Of a DNA stretch of 34,908 bases, positions 16,240-23,931 are shown piece by piece. The DNA is from DASPLX01 sp035627375. GTDB taxonomy: Bacteria > Pseudomonadota > Gammaproteobacteria > Burkholderiales > Burkholderiaceae_D. Below the pieces are notes generated by a model. That model was not told where the DNA came from, did not search any database, and saw only the letters and a program-made list of their open reading frames with translations. Every line of letters starts with the position of its first letter. Position 1 is the first letter of the stretch. The stretch spans positions 1-34,908 of the forward strand of contig DASPLX010000020.1 of NCBI GenBank assembly GCA_035627375.1. Reading direction: 5' to 3'. A program made the position numbers and the translations under genes.

Positions 16240-16495
16240 ACTGCTTCAGTTCCGCTTGCAGCTTCTCGAATTTCGCCTGCAGCTGTTCCTTCGTCTCGCG
16301 CCATTCCGGATTGAAGGGAATGCAGCTGACCGGACACACCTGCTGGCATTGCGGCTCGTCGTAATGACCGACGCACTCGGTGCACTTGTGCGGATCGATC
16401 TCGTAAATTTCCGGACCCATCGTGATGGCGCCGTTCGGGCACTCGGGCTCGCAAACGTCGCAATTGATGCAGTCATCGGTGATCATCAAAGCCAT
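16238..16495 (-). CDS. 2[4Fe-4S] ferredoxin, YfhL/Allochromatium type
   Basis: An 85-residue electron carrier with two [4Fe-4S] clusters. Cysteine pattern: C-X2-C-X2-C-X3-CP near 9-19 (CINCDVCEPECP), then C-X2-C-X8-C-X3-CP near 38-54 (CTECVGHYDEPQCQQVCP). The eight-residue insertion between the second and third cysteines of the second motif, and the charged C-terminal helix, mark the low-potential Allochromatium vinosum-type family. It is last in the minus-strand set rsmD-coaD-ferredoxin, 24 bases after coaD. GAGG lies nine bases before the ATG. The redox partner is unknown. Confidence 0.94.
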   Translation of the reverse strand: MALMITDDCINCDVCEPECPNGAITMGPEIYEIDPHKCTECVGHYDEPQCQQVCPVSCIPFNPEWRETKEQLQAKFEKLQAELKQ

Positions 16496-16519
16496 GACGG
16501 CATACCTCGACTACGTCGC

Positions 16520-17011
16520 TCAGGCCTTGCCGGCCTCGGCGATTTTTTCCTTCAGCCAGCGTTCGACCGAGGGAAACACGAATTTCGACACGTCGCCGCC
16601 GAGCATCGCGATCTCGCGCACGATGGTGCCGGAGATGAATTGATATTGATCGGACGGCGTCAGGAACATGGTTTCGACGTCCGGCAGCAGGTAACGGTTC
16701 ATGCCCGCCATCTGGAACTCGTATTCGAAGTCGGACACCGCGCGCAAGCCGCGCACGATCACGCGCGCATCGTGGCGCCGCACGAAATCCTTGAGGAGGC
16801 CGGAGAAGCTTTCCACCTGCACATTCGGATAATGGCCCAGCACTTCGTTGGCGATCGACAAGCGGTCCTCGAGCGAGAAGAACGGCCGCTTGGCCTTGCT
16901 GTCGGCCACGCCGACGATCAGCTTGTCGAACAAACCCGAGGCCCGGCGCACGAGGTCTTCATGACCGCGCGTGAGCGGATCGAACGTTCCCGGATAGACG
17001 GCTGTGACCAT
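16520..17011 (-). CDS. coaD: Phosphopantetheine adenylyltransferase CoaD
   Basis: Adds AMP to 4'-phosphopantetheine in the fourth step of coenzyme A synthesis. The 163-residue protein starts MVTAVYPGTFDPLTRGHEDL, with the nucleotidyltransferase T/HxGH motif ending at His18. IVRGLRAVSDFEYE (about 87-100) binds the substrate. ISGTIVRE near the C-terminus stands for the usual ISSTxxRE, with Gly instead of the second Ser. An upstream frame extension to 17158 is not conserved in type and overlaps rsmD, so the ATG at 17011 is chosen. It lies 40 bases after rsmD. Confidence 0.96.
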   Translation of the reverse strand: MVTAVYPGTFDPLTRGHEDLVRRASGLFDKLIVGVADSKAKRPFFSLEDRLSIANEVLGHYPNVQVESFSGLLKDFVRRHDARVIVRGLRAVSDFEYEFQMAGMNRYLLPDVETMFLTPSDQYQFISGTIVREIAMLGGDVSKFVFPSVERWLKEKIAEAGKA

Positions 17012-17051
17012 GGTGATTCCCGCAAATGGAATGGTTAGGAAAGAATCCGCA

Positions 17052-17699
17052 TTATGCCTGAATTTCAGCGGTGATTTTGCGACGCAACAAGTGATAGAAA
17101 ACCATGCCGGCCTTGTCCGCGCGCACGATTTCCCAACCCGCCATCCACGGCGGCGCATCCTCCGCCGTCAACGGAGTTTCCGCCTCGGCATAGAGCAGCC
17201 CGGCTTCAGTGAGCAAGCGCTCGCATAGCGGCATGATCTTGGCCAGCCAATCCTGGTGGTACGGAGGATCGAGAAAGATCAGATCGAAGCGCTGCCCGGT
17301 ATCGTGCGCCAGGTGATGCGCGCCGGCCAGGGCATCGCCGCGCCGGATCTCGACTTGCGAGGCACGCAATTTCTCCTTGGTCGCCTCCAGTTGACGCACG
17401 GCCGGTCCGCCCGCCTCGATCATGACGACGCGCGCCGCGCCACGGCTGGCCGCTTCGAAACCGAGGGCGCCGGTGCCGGCGAACAAGTCCAGGCAGGCGA
17501 CTTGCGGCCAGCCGCCGTCGAGCAAGTGATTGAGCCAGTTGAAGAGCGTTTCGCGCACCCGGTCCGGCGTCGGCCGCAAGCCTTCGGCGTCGAGCACCGG
17601 CAGCGGGGTGCGCTTCCATAGTCCGCCGATGATGCGTACCTGGTGCGGCGCCTGGCGCGTGGATTTGTTCGGCTTCGATTTGCCGCGCTGATGTGACAT
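17052..17699 (-). CDS. rsmD: 16S rRNA (guanine(966)-N2)-methyltransferase RsmD
   Basis: Methylates G966 of 16S rRNA with S-adenosylmethionine. The 215-residue protein shows HQVRIIGGLWKRTPLPV at 19-35, GLRPTPDRVRETLFNWL (40-56), the SAM-binding loop DLFAGTGALGFEAASRG (71-87) and catalytic DPPY (144-147). The start at 17699 follows the expected basic N-terminus; a longer frame to 17807 adds 36 residues that look non-conserved. It leads the minus-strand set with coaD and ferredoxin. It is divergent from ftsY, an order common in proteobacteria. Confidence 0.94.
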   Translation of the reverse strand: MSHQRGKSKPNKSTRQAPHQVRIIGGLWKRTPLPVLDAEGLRPTPDRVRETLFNWLNHLLDGGWPQVACLDLFAGTGALGFEAASRGAARVVMIEAGGPAVRQLEATKEKLRASQVEIRRGDALAGAHHLAHDTGQRFDLIFLDPPYHQDWLAKIMPLCERLLTEAGLLYAEAETPLTAEDAPPWMAGWEIVRADKAGMVFYHLLRRKITAEIQA

Positions 17700-17963
17700 A
17701 AGCTTGAGTGGAAATATCGGGCCGGGCGATGTTATCAAGAAACCCGGACGGACGGTCGATTCATCAAAACTCGCCGAGCGCGTTCTTGCGAAACTCTTTA
17801 CGTTCATTTTCCCTTTGAAAACAACGGCATTACCTTCGATTCGGCATGGCTGGCTCTGCTAAAATACAGCGCTTTGCAAGCGTCTTCTTTCGACGCGGAC
17901 CGCATAGGTGCGACGCGCCGCGATCCCGCTGCCATCCATCCGTCCTGACGAATTCATATCCCG
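17700..17963. promoter_or_regulatory. Divergent rsmD / ftsY promoter region
   Basis: 264 bases without a gene. TAAAAT at 17860-17865 is a plausible -10 for ftsY, about 100 bases before its ATG, which would leave a leader of roughly 90 bases. I found no clear -35 at the right spacing and no clear rsmD promoter. Confidence 0.4.
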
Positions 17964-19091
17964 ATGTTTAGTTTTTTCAAGAAGAAACCGAAAGACGTGC
18001 CGGTAACGCCGCAGGCGGAACCCGCTCCGGCCGAGCTCTCGCCGGCGGCGCCCGCGCAGGCCGTTCCCATGCCGGCCGCGCCGCAGTCGCAGTCGCAGCA
18101 AGCAGCGCCCATGCCAGCGGCGGCCGCTCCGGCGCCCGCCGAACCCGAAGCGGCCGGCGAGATCGTTCCAGCCGCCCCGCCGCCGGCCGAGGAAAAGCGT
18201 TCCTGGCTGTCGCGCCTGAAGGCCGGCCTGGCGAAGACTTCCTCCAACCTCACCACGCTGTTCGTCGGCGCCAAGATCAGCGACGACCTGTACGAGGAAC
18301 TCGAGTCCGCGCTCCTGATGTCGGACGCCGGCGTCGAAGCGACGCAATGGCTGCTCGACGCCTTGAAACGCAAGGTCAAGGATGAGCGCCTGACCGAAGC
18401 CGCGCAAGTCAAGGCGGCGCTGCGCACGCTGCTGATCGATCTGCTGACGCCCTTGCAAAAGCCGCTCGTGCTCGGCCGCCACCAGCCGCTGGTGGCGATG
18501 ATCGCAGGCGTCAACGGAGCCGGCAAGACGACCACCATCGGTAAGCTCGCCAAACATCTGCAGATGTATCAGCAATCGGTGCTGCTGGCCGCCGGCGACA
18601 CCTTCCGCGCCGCGGCGCGCGAACAGTTGACGATCTGGGGCGAGCGCAACAACGTCACCGTGATCGCGCAGGAATCGGGCGATCCGGCCGCCGTCGCCTT
18701 CGACGCCGTCCAATCCGCCAAGGCGCGCGGCACCAATGTCGTGATGGTCGATACCGCAGGCCGCCTGCCGACGCAACTGCACCTGATGGAAGAACTCAAG
18801 AAGATCAAGCGCGTGATCGGCAAGGCGATGGATTCGGCGCCGCATGAAGTGCTGCTCGTCATCGACGGCAATACCGGCCAGAATGCCTTGGCGCAGGTGA
18901 AGGCCTTCGACGACGCGCTCGGCCTGACCGGACTGATCGTGACCAAGCTCGACGGCACGGCAAAAGGCGGCGTGCTGGCGGCGATCGCCAAGACGCGGCC
19001 GGTGCCGGTCTACTTCATCGGCATCGGCGAGAAGATCGAGGATCTGCAGCCGTTCAATGCCACCGAGTTCGTCGATGCGCTGTTGAGTTGA
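17964..19091 (+). CDS. ftsY: Signal recognition particle receptor FtsY
   Basis: GTPase that docks the signal recognition particle and its ribosome at the inner membrane. The 375-residue protein starts FSFFKKKPK, an amphipathic membrane-binding start, then has a short Ala/Pro/Gln-rich acidic-poor linker (about 11-77), the N domain (about 80-165) and the G domain. Motifs: GVNGAGKT (182-189), DTAGR (263-267), TKLD (327-330) and GTAKGG (331-336). The A region is much shorter than that of E. coli FtsY. The stop overlaps a possible TTG start of ftsE, so translation is close to coupled. Confidence 0.97.
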   Translation: MFSFFKKKPKDVPVTPQAEPAPAELSPAAPAQAVPMPAAPQSQSQQAAPMPAAAAPAPAEPEAAGEIVPAAPPPAEEKRSWLSRLKAGLAKTSSNLTTLFVGAKISDDLYEELESALLMSDAGVEATQWLLDALKRKVKDERLTEAAQVKAALRTLLIDLLTPLQKPLVLGRHQPLVAMIAGVNGAGKTTTIGKLAKHLQMYQQSVLLAAGDTFRAAAREQLTIWGERNNVTVIAQESGDPAAVAFDAVQSAKARGTNVVMVDTAGRLPTQLHLMEELKKIKRVIGKAMDSAPHEVLLVIDGNTGQNALAQVKAFDDALGLTGLIVTKLDGTAKGGVLAAIAKTRPVPVYFIGIGEKIEDLQPFNATEFVDALLS

Positions 19092-19093
19092 CG

Positions 19094-19777
19094 ATGATCG
19101 AATTCCAGGACGTCACCAAGCAATATTCCAAGGATGCGGCCGCGCTGTCCGGCGTGACCTTGTCGATCGCGAAAGGCGAATTGATCTATCTCGCCGGGCC
19201 GTCTGGGGCCGGCAAGTCGACGCTGCTGAAGATGATCGCGGCGATCGAACGGCCGAGTTCCGGATCGGTGCAGGTCAACGGCCAGGACATCGGCAAACTC
19301 AAGCCGTCCGGCCTGCCCTATCTGCGCCGCAATCTCGGGCTGATCCTGCAGCAGCAGCGCCTGCTGCTCGACCGCAACGTGCTGGTCAACGTGATGCTGC
19401 CGCTCGTGGTCGGCGGTGCCACGCGCGCCGATGCCGAGAAGCGGGCGCGCGCCGCGCTCGACAAGGTCGGCTTGCTCGACAAGGCGTTGATGATGCCGCA
19501 AAGCCTGTCGGGCGGAGAACAGCAGCGCGCGTCGATCGCGCGCGCCATCGTCAACCGGCCGCAGATCATCCTGGCCGACGAGCCGACCGCCAACCTCGAC
19601 CGTGCGAGCGCCGCCCGGGTGCTCGACGCCTTGAAGGCCTTCCATGCCGTCGGCGTCACCTGTCTCATTTCCACGCACGACGAGCACATCCTCGACGCCG
19701 CCGGCCGCGTCATTTATCTCGATCGCGGCCGCGTGGTCGACGGCTGGCACGACAGCGCGACGGGAGGCGCGGCATGA
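19094..19777 (+). CDS. ftsE: Cell-division ABC ATPase FtsE
   Basis: ATPase of the FtsEX complex, which regulates peptidoglycan hydrolases at the division septum. The 227-residue protein has Walker A GPSGAGKS (35-42), the Q-loop in LGLILQQQRLL, signature LSGGE (138-142), DEPT (162-165) and H-loop STHDEHIL. The ATG at 19094 gives the normal MIEFQDVTKQY start. A TTG at 19088, overlapping the ftsY stop, would add two residues. Its last four bases overlap the ftsX start (ATGA). Confidence 0.96.
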   Translation: MIEFQDVTKQYSKDAAALSGVTLSIAKGELIYLAGPSGAGKSTLLKMIAAIERPSSGSVQVNGQDIGKLKPSGLPYLRRNLGLILQQQRLLLDRNVLVNVMLPLVVGGATRADAEKRARAALDKVGLLDKALMMPQSLSGGEQQRASIARAIVNRPQIILADEPTANLDRASAARVLDALKAFHAVGVTCLISTHDEHILDAAGRVIYLDRGRVVDGWHDSATGGAA

Positions 19778-20739
19778 TTTCCTGGATCCGTCAGCATTGG
19801 TTCGCGTTCGGCCACGCCGTGCGGCATCTCGCCCGTCCGCGCAGCGGCTTCTTGCTCAACGTGCTGGTCGTCGCGATTGCGCTCGCCCTGCCGTTCGCCG
19901 GCCTGACCGTGCTGGAAAACGTCCGGCCGGTGTCGGAACAGCTATCGATCGAGCCGGAGATCAGCATCTTCCTGGCGCTGGATACGCCGCGCGAGAAAGC
20001 GATGGCGCTGGCGCCGCGCATCCGGCGCATCGTGCAGGATGCCCAAGACGGTGGCGAAAGCGGCGACGCCCGGCGTGGCGGCACCCGGCTCGAATTCGTC
20101 TCGCGCGAACAAGCGCTCGACCGGTTGAAGAACCGCAGCGGCTTGGCGGATGCCGTCGTGGCGCTCGGCAGCAATCCGCTGCCCGATGCCTATGTGCTGA
20201 AGCTGTCGGAATTCAGCGGCGCGGCGGACGCCTCCGACCCGAGCGGCATCGATGCCATCGCCGCGCAATTGGGTGCCTTGCCGGGAGTCGAATCGGTGCA
20301 GGTCGATTCGGCGTGGGTGAAGCGCCTGGCGGCGCTGCTGCATGTATTGCGCATCGCGCTCGGTTTCCTGGCCGCGACACTCGGCATCGTCGTGATCGCG
20401 GTCGTGTTCAATACGATCCGGCTGCAAGTGATGAATCAGCGCGATGAAATCGAGGTCGCGCGCCTCGTCGGCGCCACCGACCGTTTCATCTATCGGCCGT
20501 TCTATTACGCCGGCGCCCTGCTCGGGCTGTGCGCGGGCGCCGTTGCCCTGGGCGCCGTGGCGGCCGCCCTCCATCCCTTGAACGATGCGATCGCGGAATT
20601 CGCGCGCCTGTATGCGTCGGAATTCCGGCTGGCGCCGCTCGGCCTGGCGTCGACCGCCGCCTTGCTGGGCCTCAGCGCGGCGCTCGGGCTGCTCGGCGCA
20701 CTGTTCTCGGTGCGCCGCCACCTGGCGCGTTTGAACTAG
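19774..20739 (+). CDS. ftsX: Cell-division membrane protein FtsX
   Basis: Membrane partner of FtsE; transmits ATPase motion to periplasmic regulators of amidases. The 321-residue protein has a cytoplasmic N-terminus, a first membrane segment (about 26-48), a periplasmic domain (about 50-185) with LGSNPLPDAYVLKLSEF, and three further segments (about 188-212, 245-268, 287-310). MNQRDEIEVARLVGATDRFIYRPF (about 216-239) is the conserved cytoplasmic loop. The ATG overlaps ftsE. The 3' end lies in a 14-bp tandem duplication that doubles the stop-codon region. Confidence 0.95.
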   Translation: MISWIRQHWFAFGHAVRHLARPRSGFLLNVLVVAIALALPFAGLTVLENVRPVSEQLSIEPEISIFLALDTPREKAMALAPRIRRIVQDAQDGGESGDARRGGTRLEFVSREQALDRLKNRSGLADAVVALGSNPLPDAYVLKLSEFSGAADASDPSGIDAIAAQLGALPGVESVQVDSAWVKRLAALLHVLRIALGFLAATLGIVVIAVVFNTIRLQVMNQRDEIEVARLVGATDRFIYRPFYYAGALLGLCAGAVALGAVAAALHPLNDAIAEFARLYASEFRLAPLGLASTAALLGLSAALGLLGALFSVRRHLARLN

Positions 20740-20756
20740 CAAGTTTGAACTAGCAA
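20729..20756. repeat. 14-bp tandem duplication over the ftsX stop
   Basis: GTTTGAACTAGCAA occurs twice in direct succession, at 20729-20742 and 20743-20756. The first copy contains the ftsX TAG stop (20737-20739); the second repeats it in non-coding DNA. The exact match suggests a recent slippage duplication. Confidence 0.9.
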
Positions 20757-20760
20757 ACCC

Positions 20761-20783
20761 GCCGATCGCCGCGCGCGATCGGC
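20761..20783. terminator. Hairpin between ftsX and the SOS-box gene
   Basis: GCCGATCGC (20761-20769) pairs perfectly with GCGATCGGC (20775-20783) around a five-base loop, between two converging genes. On the plus strand it is followed by a pyrimidine-rich tract rather than a T-run. It may end transcription in both directions. Confidence 0.5.
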
Positions 20784-20792
20784 GCTTCTCCT

Positions 20793-21128
20793 TCAATGAC
20801 CGTTCTGCTTGTCGGCGAATGCCGCCGCGGCTGCCAACTGCGCGGCCAGGGCGCGCGCCTCGTGCGCCGACAGTTCATGGCATTGCTCATCCATCCATAG
20901 GCGTACCACGGCCGGCGCCGGCTCCGTCGCCTGCCGTTGGCTGCCGGCGAAACGGCTCATGCGCAACGTGCCGCGATTGCGGACATCGACGGCATCCCCG
21001 AAGCGGGTCACCAGCGCGGTCGCGGGCGATGCCGAGGCCGGCGGCATCACCGGTTTGGGATCTTCCGCCGCGGCCAGCTTCGACAGGGATTGATGGGCGG
21101 AAGAAAGGAAAGAAGGAACGGACTTCAT
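20793..21128 (-). CDS. Unknown 111-residue protein under a LexA box
   Basis: I do not recognise this family. The protein starts MKSVPSFLSSAHQSLSKL, has a Pro/Ala/Ser-rich middle, then a short conserved-looking block VVRLWMDEQCHELSAHEARALAAQL and an Ala-rich helix ending FADKQNGH. No signal peptide or membrane segment is seen. The start is supported by GAGG six bases before the ATG at 21128; the frame is open further upstream but would run through the promoter. A perfect CTGT-N8-ACAG LexA-type box lies 20 bases upstream, overlapping the -10 box, so expression is probably induced by DNA damage. It converges on ftsX. A role in the SOS response, possibly in division control, is inferred from regulation and position only. 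Confidence 0.7.
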   Translation of the reverse strand: MKSVPSFLSSAHQSLSKLAAAEDPKPVMPPASASPATALVTRFGDAVDVRNRGTLRMSRFAGSQRQATEPAPAVVRLWMDEQCHELSAHEARALAAQLAAAAAFADKQNGH

Positions 21129-21148
21129 GGTGAGCCTCGATCTCGTTG

Positions 21149-21164
21149 CTGTATGGACATACAG
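21149..21164. promoter_or_regulatory. LexA (SOS) box
   Basis: CTGTATGGACATACAG is a perfect inverted repeat with 7-bp arms and a 2-base centre. It matches the CTGT-N8-ACAG LexA operator used by beta- and gammaproteobacteria. It covers the end of the -10 box and the expected transcription start of the 111-residue protein gene. I saw no other match to this pattern in the window. Confidence 0.82.
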
Positions 21165-21190
21165 TATATCGAAAACCGATGCGCTCGCAA
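21163..21190 (-). promoter_or_regulatory. Promoter of the SOS-box gene
   Basis: Read on the minus strand: TTGCGA (21190-21185), a 16-base spacer, then TATACT (21168-21163). The -35 matches four of six and the -10 five of six consensus bases. The LexA box overlaps the last two bases of the -10 and the start site, the classic geometry for repression. Confidence 0.65.
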
Positions 21191-21227
21191 TGACGCCGGC
21201 TCGACCGTTGGAAATTGCCGACACAAG

Positions 21228-21261
21228 AAAAAACGGGAAGCCGCCCAAGCAGACTTCCCGT
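21228..21261 (-). terminator. Terminator of the BMP/ABC transporter operon
   Basis: On the minus strand ACGGGAAG (21261-21254) pairs with CTTCCCGT (21240-21233) around a 13-base loop and is followed by a run of Ts (21233-21228). It lies about 55 bases after the stop of the first BMP-family gene and separates it from the SOS-box promoter. Confidence 0.88.
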
Positions 21262-21316
21262 TCCAGAGCATGGCGTGCGCCTCGGCCAAGCCGGGCGCGG
21301 CCGGTACCGCAAGCGT

Positions 21317-22405
21317 CTACTTCGCGGACAACTTGCCGGCGACGCCTTCGACGTAGTAATCCATCTTGTTCAAAGCATCATCGCCCATCGGGCCCTTCTC
21401 ATGGCGCACCTTGCCTTCGTTGTCCTTGACCGGACCGTCGAACGGCGACAGCTTGCCCGAGACCAGTTCCTTCTCCTTGGCGGCGACCAGTTGCTTGACG
21501 TCGGCCGGCACGGCGGCGCCGATGCTCTCCAGCTTGACGAAGCCATCCTTGATGCCGCCCCAGACGCCGGTGCTCTTCCAGGAGCCGTCCAGGACTTGCT
21601 GCGCCGCCTTGGTGTAATAGGCGCCCCAATGGTGGGTCACGGCGCCGATCTGCGCCTTGGGACCGAATTTCTTCATGTCCGAATGGTAAGCGACGGCATA
21701 TTTGCCCTTCTCTTCCGCTGCCTGCACGATGGCGGTCGAGTCGGTGTGGTGGGTGACGACGTCGGCGCCCTGGCCGATCAGGGTGATCGCGGCATCGCGC
21801 TCCTTGCCCGGATCGAACCAGCTGTTGACCCAGATCACCTTGACCTCGGATTTGGGATTCACGCTGCGCATGCCGCGCGCGAAGGCATTGATGCCTTGCA
21901 GGACTTCCGGAATCGGGAAGGCGGCGACGTAGCCGGCGACATTCGACTTGCTCATCTTGCCGGCCAGCACGCCGGCCAGGTAGCGGCCCTCATAGAAACG
22001 CGCATTGGCCGTCGCCACGTTGTCGGCGGTCTTGTAGCCGGTCAGGTGCACGAACTTCACGTCGGGGAATTGCTTGGCGACCTTGAGCGTGGGGTTCATG
22101 TAGCCGAACGAGGTGGTGAAGATCAGCTTGCTGCCCTGCTGCGCCAGGTCGCGGATGACGCGCTCGGAATCCGCGCCTTCCGGCACGTTTTCGACGAACT
22201 TGGATGTCGCCTTGCCCTTGAGATTCTTTTCCATCTCCTTGCGGCCGATATCGTGCTGCGTAGTCCAGCCCGCTTCGCCGATCGGGCTCACATAGACGAA
22301 ACCGACGTTGATCGAAGGATCCGCGGCGGATGCCGCGGGAGAAGCCGCCAGGACGGGCAGCACAGCGATTGCGGACAATGCACCGCGCATGAAGGTTTTA
22401 TGCAT
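21317..22405 (-). CDS. BMP-family substrate-binding protein (periplasmic)
   Basis: Periplasmic binding protein of a nucleoside/purine-type ABC transporter, BMP (Med/PnrA-like) family. The 362-residue precursor has a signal peptide with likely cleavage after ASA (residue 27) and no lipobox. The mature part begins DPSINVGFVYVSPIGEAGWT, with family blocks LIFTTSFGYM, DVKFVHLTGY, FYEGRYLAGVLAGKMSK and GADVVTHHTDS. The ligand is probably a purine or nucleoside, given the xdh-guaD genes nearby. GAGGAAAACC precedes the ATG. It is clearly paralogous to the next upstream gene in its operon. The 277-base gap before it may hold its own promoter. Confidence 0.92.
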   Translation of the reverse strand: MHKTFMRGALSAIAVLPVLAASPAASAADPSINVGFVYVSPIGEAGWTTQHDIGRKEMEKNLKGKATSKFVENVPEGADSERVIRDLAQQGSKLIFTTSFGYMNPTLKVAKQFPDVKFVHLTGYKTADNVATANARFYEGRYLAGVLAGKMSKSNVAGYVAAFPIPEVLQGINAFARGMRSVNPKSEVKVIWVNSWFDPGKERDAAITLIGQGADVVTHHTDSTAIVQAAEEKGKYAVAYHSDMKKFGPKAQIGAVTHHWGAYYTKAAQQVLDGSWKSTGVWGGIKDGFVKLESIGAAVPADVKQLVAAKEKELVSGKLSPFDGPVKDNEGKVRHEKGPMGDDALNKMDYYVEGVAGKLSAK

Positions 22406-22682
22406 GGTTTTCCTCTACACGTGACTCCCACTGGCCGGTCGATGGATCTTGGGATGCGCCGCGTGGGAATGACGGCGCATCGTCGCTTCTGGTTATTTCC
22501 CCAGTCCAAACCCCATCATCTTGCGCACGCGCGCCTGTCTATGCAAGCTTTCACGTTGCCGTGTTGCGCGCACTACTACAAAATCGCGTCGCTGCCGATT
22601 TCGCAAAAAGTCGAAAGTATTATGCGCAGCGGAAATCAGGCCGATATATCCGCGCGGGCATACCCGGCATATCGATGAAAAT
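22406..22682 (-). promoter_or_regulatory. Gap between the two BMP genes, candidate promoter
   Basis: 277 bases without a gene. On the minus strand CATAAT (22624-22619) is a plausible -10. The palindrome GATATATC at 22643-22650 sits near where a -35 would be, as an activator site might. The same octamer occurs upstream of xdhA. The gap suggests the periplasmic BMP gene can be expressed separately, at a higher level than the rest of the transporter. Confidence 0.4.
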
Positions 22683-23825
22683 CTATTCCGGCAAGGCGCC
22701 GATCACGCCTTGAACCAGGAAGCGCATCGTCTTCAATTCGTCATCTCGCAGGGCCCGTCCGGCGGCGACGACTTCATTGCCGCCTTGGTCGAACAGAGTC
22801 CCCTGGAACGGCCGCAAGCCGCCGGCGCGCATGGCGGCGATGCGCTCGCCGAGAAACAGCAGCACCTCCTGCGGCAGTTGCGGATTCGGCGAAGCCAGCT
22901 TGACGGCGTTCTGGCGTACGCCCCACCACACGGCGCCCGGTTTCCAGGTTTCGTCGAGCACATCGCGCACGACCTTCTTGTAATACGGCGCCCAATCGAT
23001 CGCGGCGGAACCCAGGTGCGCCTTCTGCGCAAAGGTGTTCATGTCGGAATCCCAGCCGAAAGCCATCACGCCCTTCTCTTGCGCGGTCTTGAGCACGGCG
23101 GACGAATCGGTATTCTGGATCAGCACGTCGGCGCCGGCGGCGATCAATTCGAGCGCACAGGCACGCTCCCGGTCCGGATCGAACCATTTGCCGACCCACG
23201 CCACCCGGGTCGTGATATCCGGGTCCACCGACCGCGCGCCGAGCGTATAGGCATTGATGTTGCGGACGACTTCCGGTATCGGCACCGAAGCGACGAAGCC
23301 GAGGCGCTTGCTCTTGCTGACCTTGCCGGCAAGGATGCCGGCAAGATAGGCGCCTTCATAGGTGCGCGCCTCATATACCGCGACGTTGGGCGCGGTGCGG
23401 TCGCCGGTGGCATGCTCGAATTTCACGTCGGGGAAATCCTTGGCGACCGCATGCATCGCCTCCATGTAGCCGAAGGTGGTGCCGAAGATGAGCCGGTGGC
23501 CTTGGCGCGCCAATTCGCGGAAGGTGCGTTCCGCCGCGGCGCCTTCCGCGACGTTCTCGACATAGCGCGTCTCGACGCGATCGCCGAATTCGGCCTCCAC
23601 CGACTTGCGCGCCTGGTCGTGCGCATAGGTCCAGCCGCCGTCGCCAACCGGACCGACGTAGACGAAGGCGACCTTGAGCGGGCCGTCGTCCGGTCCTGGC
23701 GCCGAGGGCGTAGCCGAGGCCGCGGGCGCCGCCGCATGCGGCGGATTCTTGCCGCATCCGAACAGCATGCAGGCGGCCAGCAGCACAGCGCGAGAACGCG
23801 CCGGCCGTTTCAAGCGGTCGATCAT
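22683..23825 (-). CDS. BMP-family substrate-binding lipoprotein
   Basis: Second BMP-family binding protein, 380 residues. It differs from its paralogue by a lipoprotein signal peptide, with LFGC and Cys24, then a Pro/Ala/Ser linker (about 28-48) and the binding domain beginning LKVAFVYVGPVGDGGWT. Shared blocks include RLIFGTTFGYME, DVKFEHATGD, YEGAYLAGILAGKVSK, VPIPEVVRNINAY and GADVLIQNTDSS. Asn-Thr-Asp-Ser replaces the His-Thr-Asp-Ser of the paralogue near the ligand site, so ligand preference may differ. It follows the permease genes (106-base gap) on the minus strand. Confidence 0.92.
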   Translation of the reverse strand: MIDRLKRPARSRAVLLAACMLFGCGKNPPHAAAPAASATPSAPGPDDGPLKVAFVYVGPVGDGGWTYAHDQARKSVEAEFGDRVETRYVENVAEGAAAERTFRELARQGHRLIFGTTFGYMEAMHAVAKDFPDVKFEHATGDRTAPNVAVYEARTYEGAYLAGILAGKVSKSKRLGFVASVPIPEVVRNINAYTLGARSVDPDITTRVAWVGKWFDPDRERACALELIAAGADVLIQNTDSSAVLKTAQEKGVMAFGWDSDMNTFAQKAHLGSAAIDWAPYYKKVVRDVLDETWKPGAVWWGVRQNAVKLASPNPQLPQEVLLFLGERIAAMRAGGLRPFQGTLFDQGGNEVVAAGRALRDDELKTMRFLVQGVIGALPE

Positions 23826-23931
23826 GAAAACCTCGCATGTGATGCCGGCGCCGCCGGCGGTCGGACGCGGATGGGTTTCGTCCGTCAGCGGGCGATGCGG
23901 ATAGGCATCGCCCGGAACATGGTCGCCGGGA

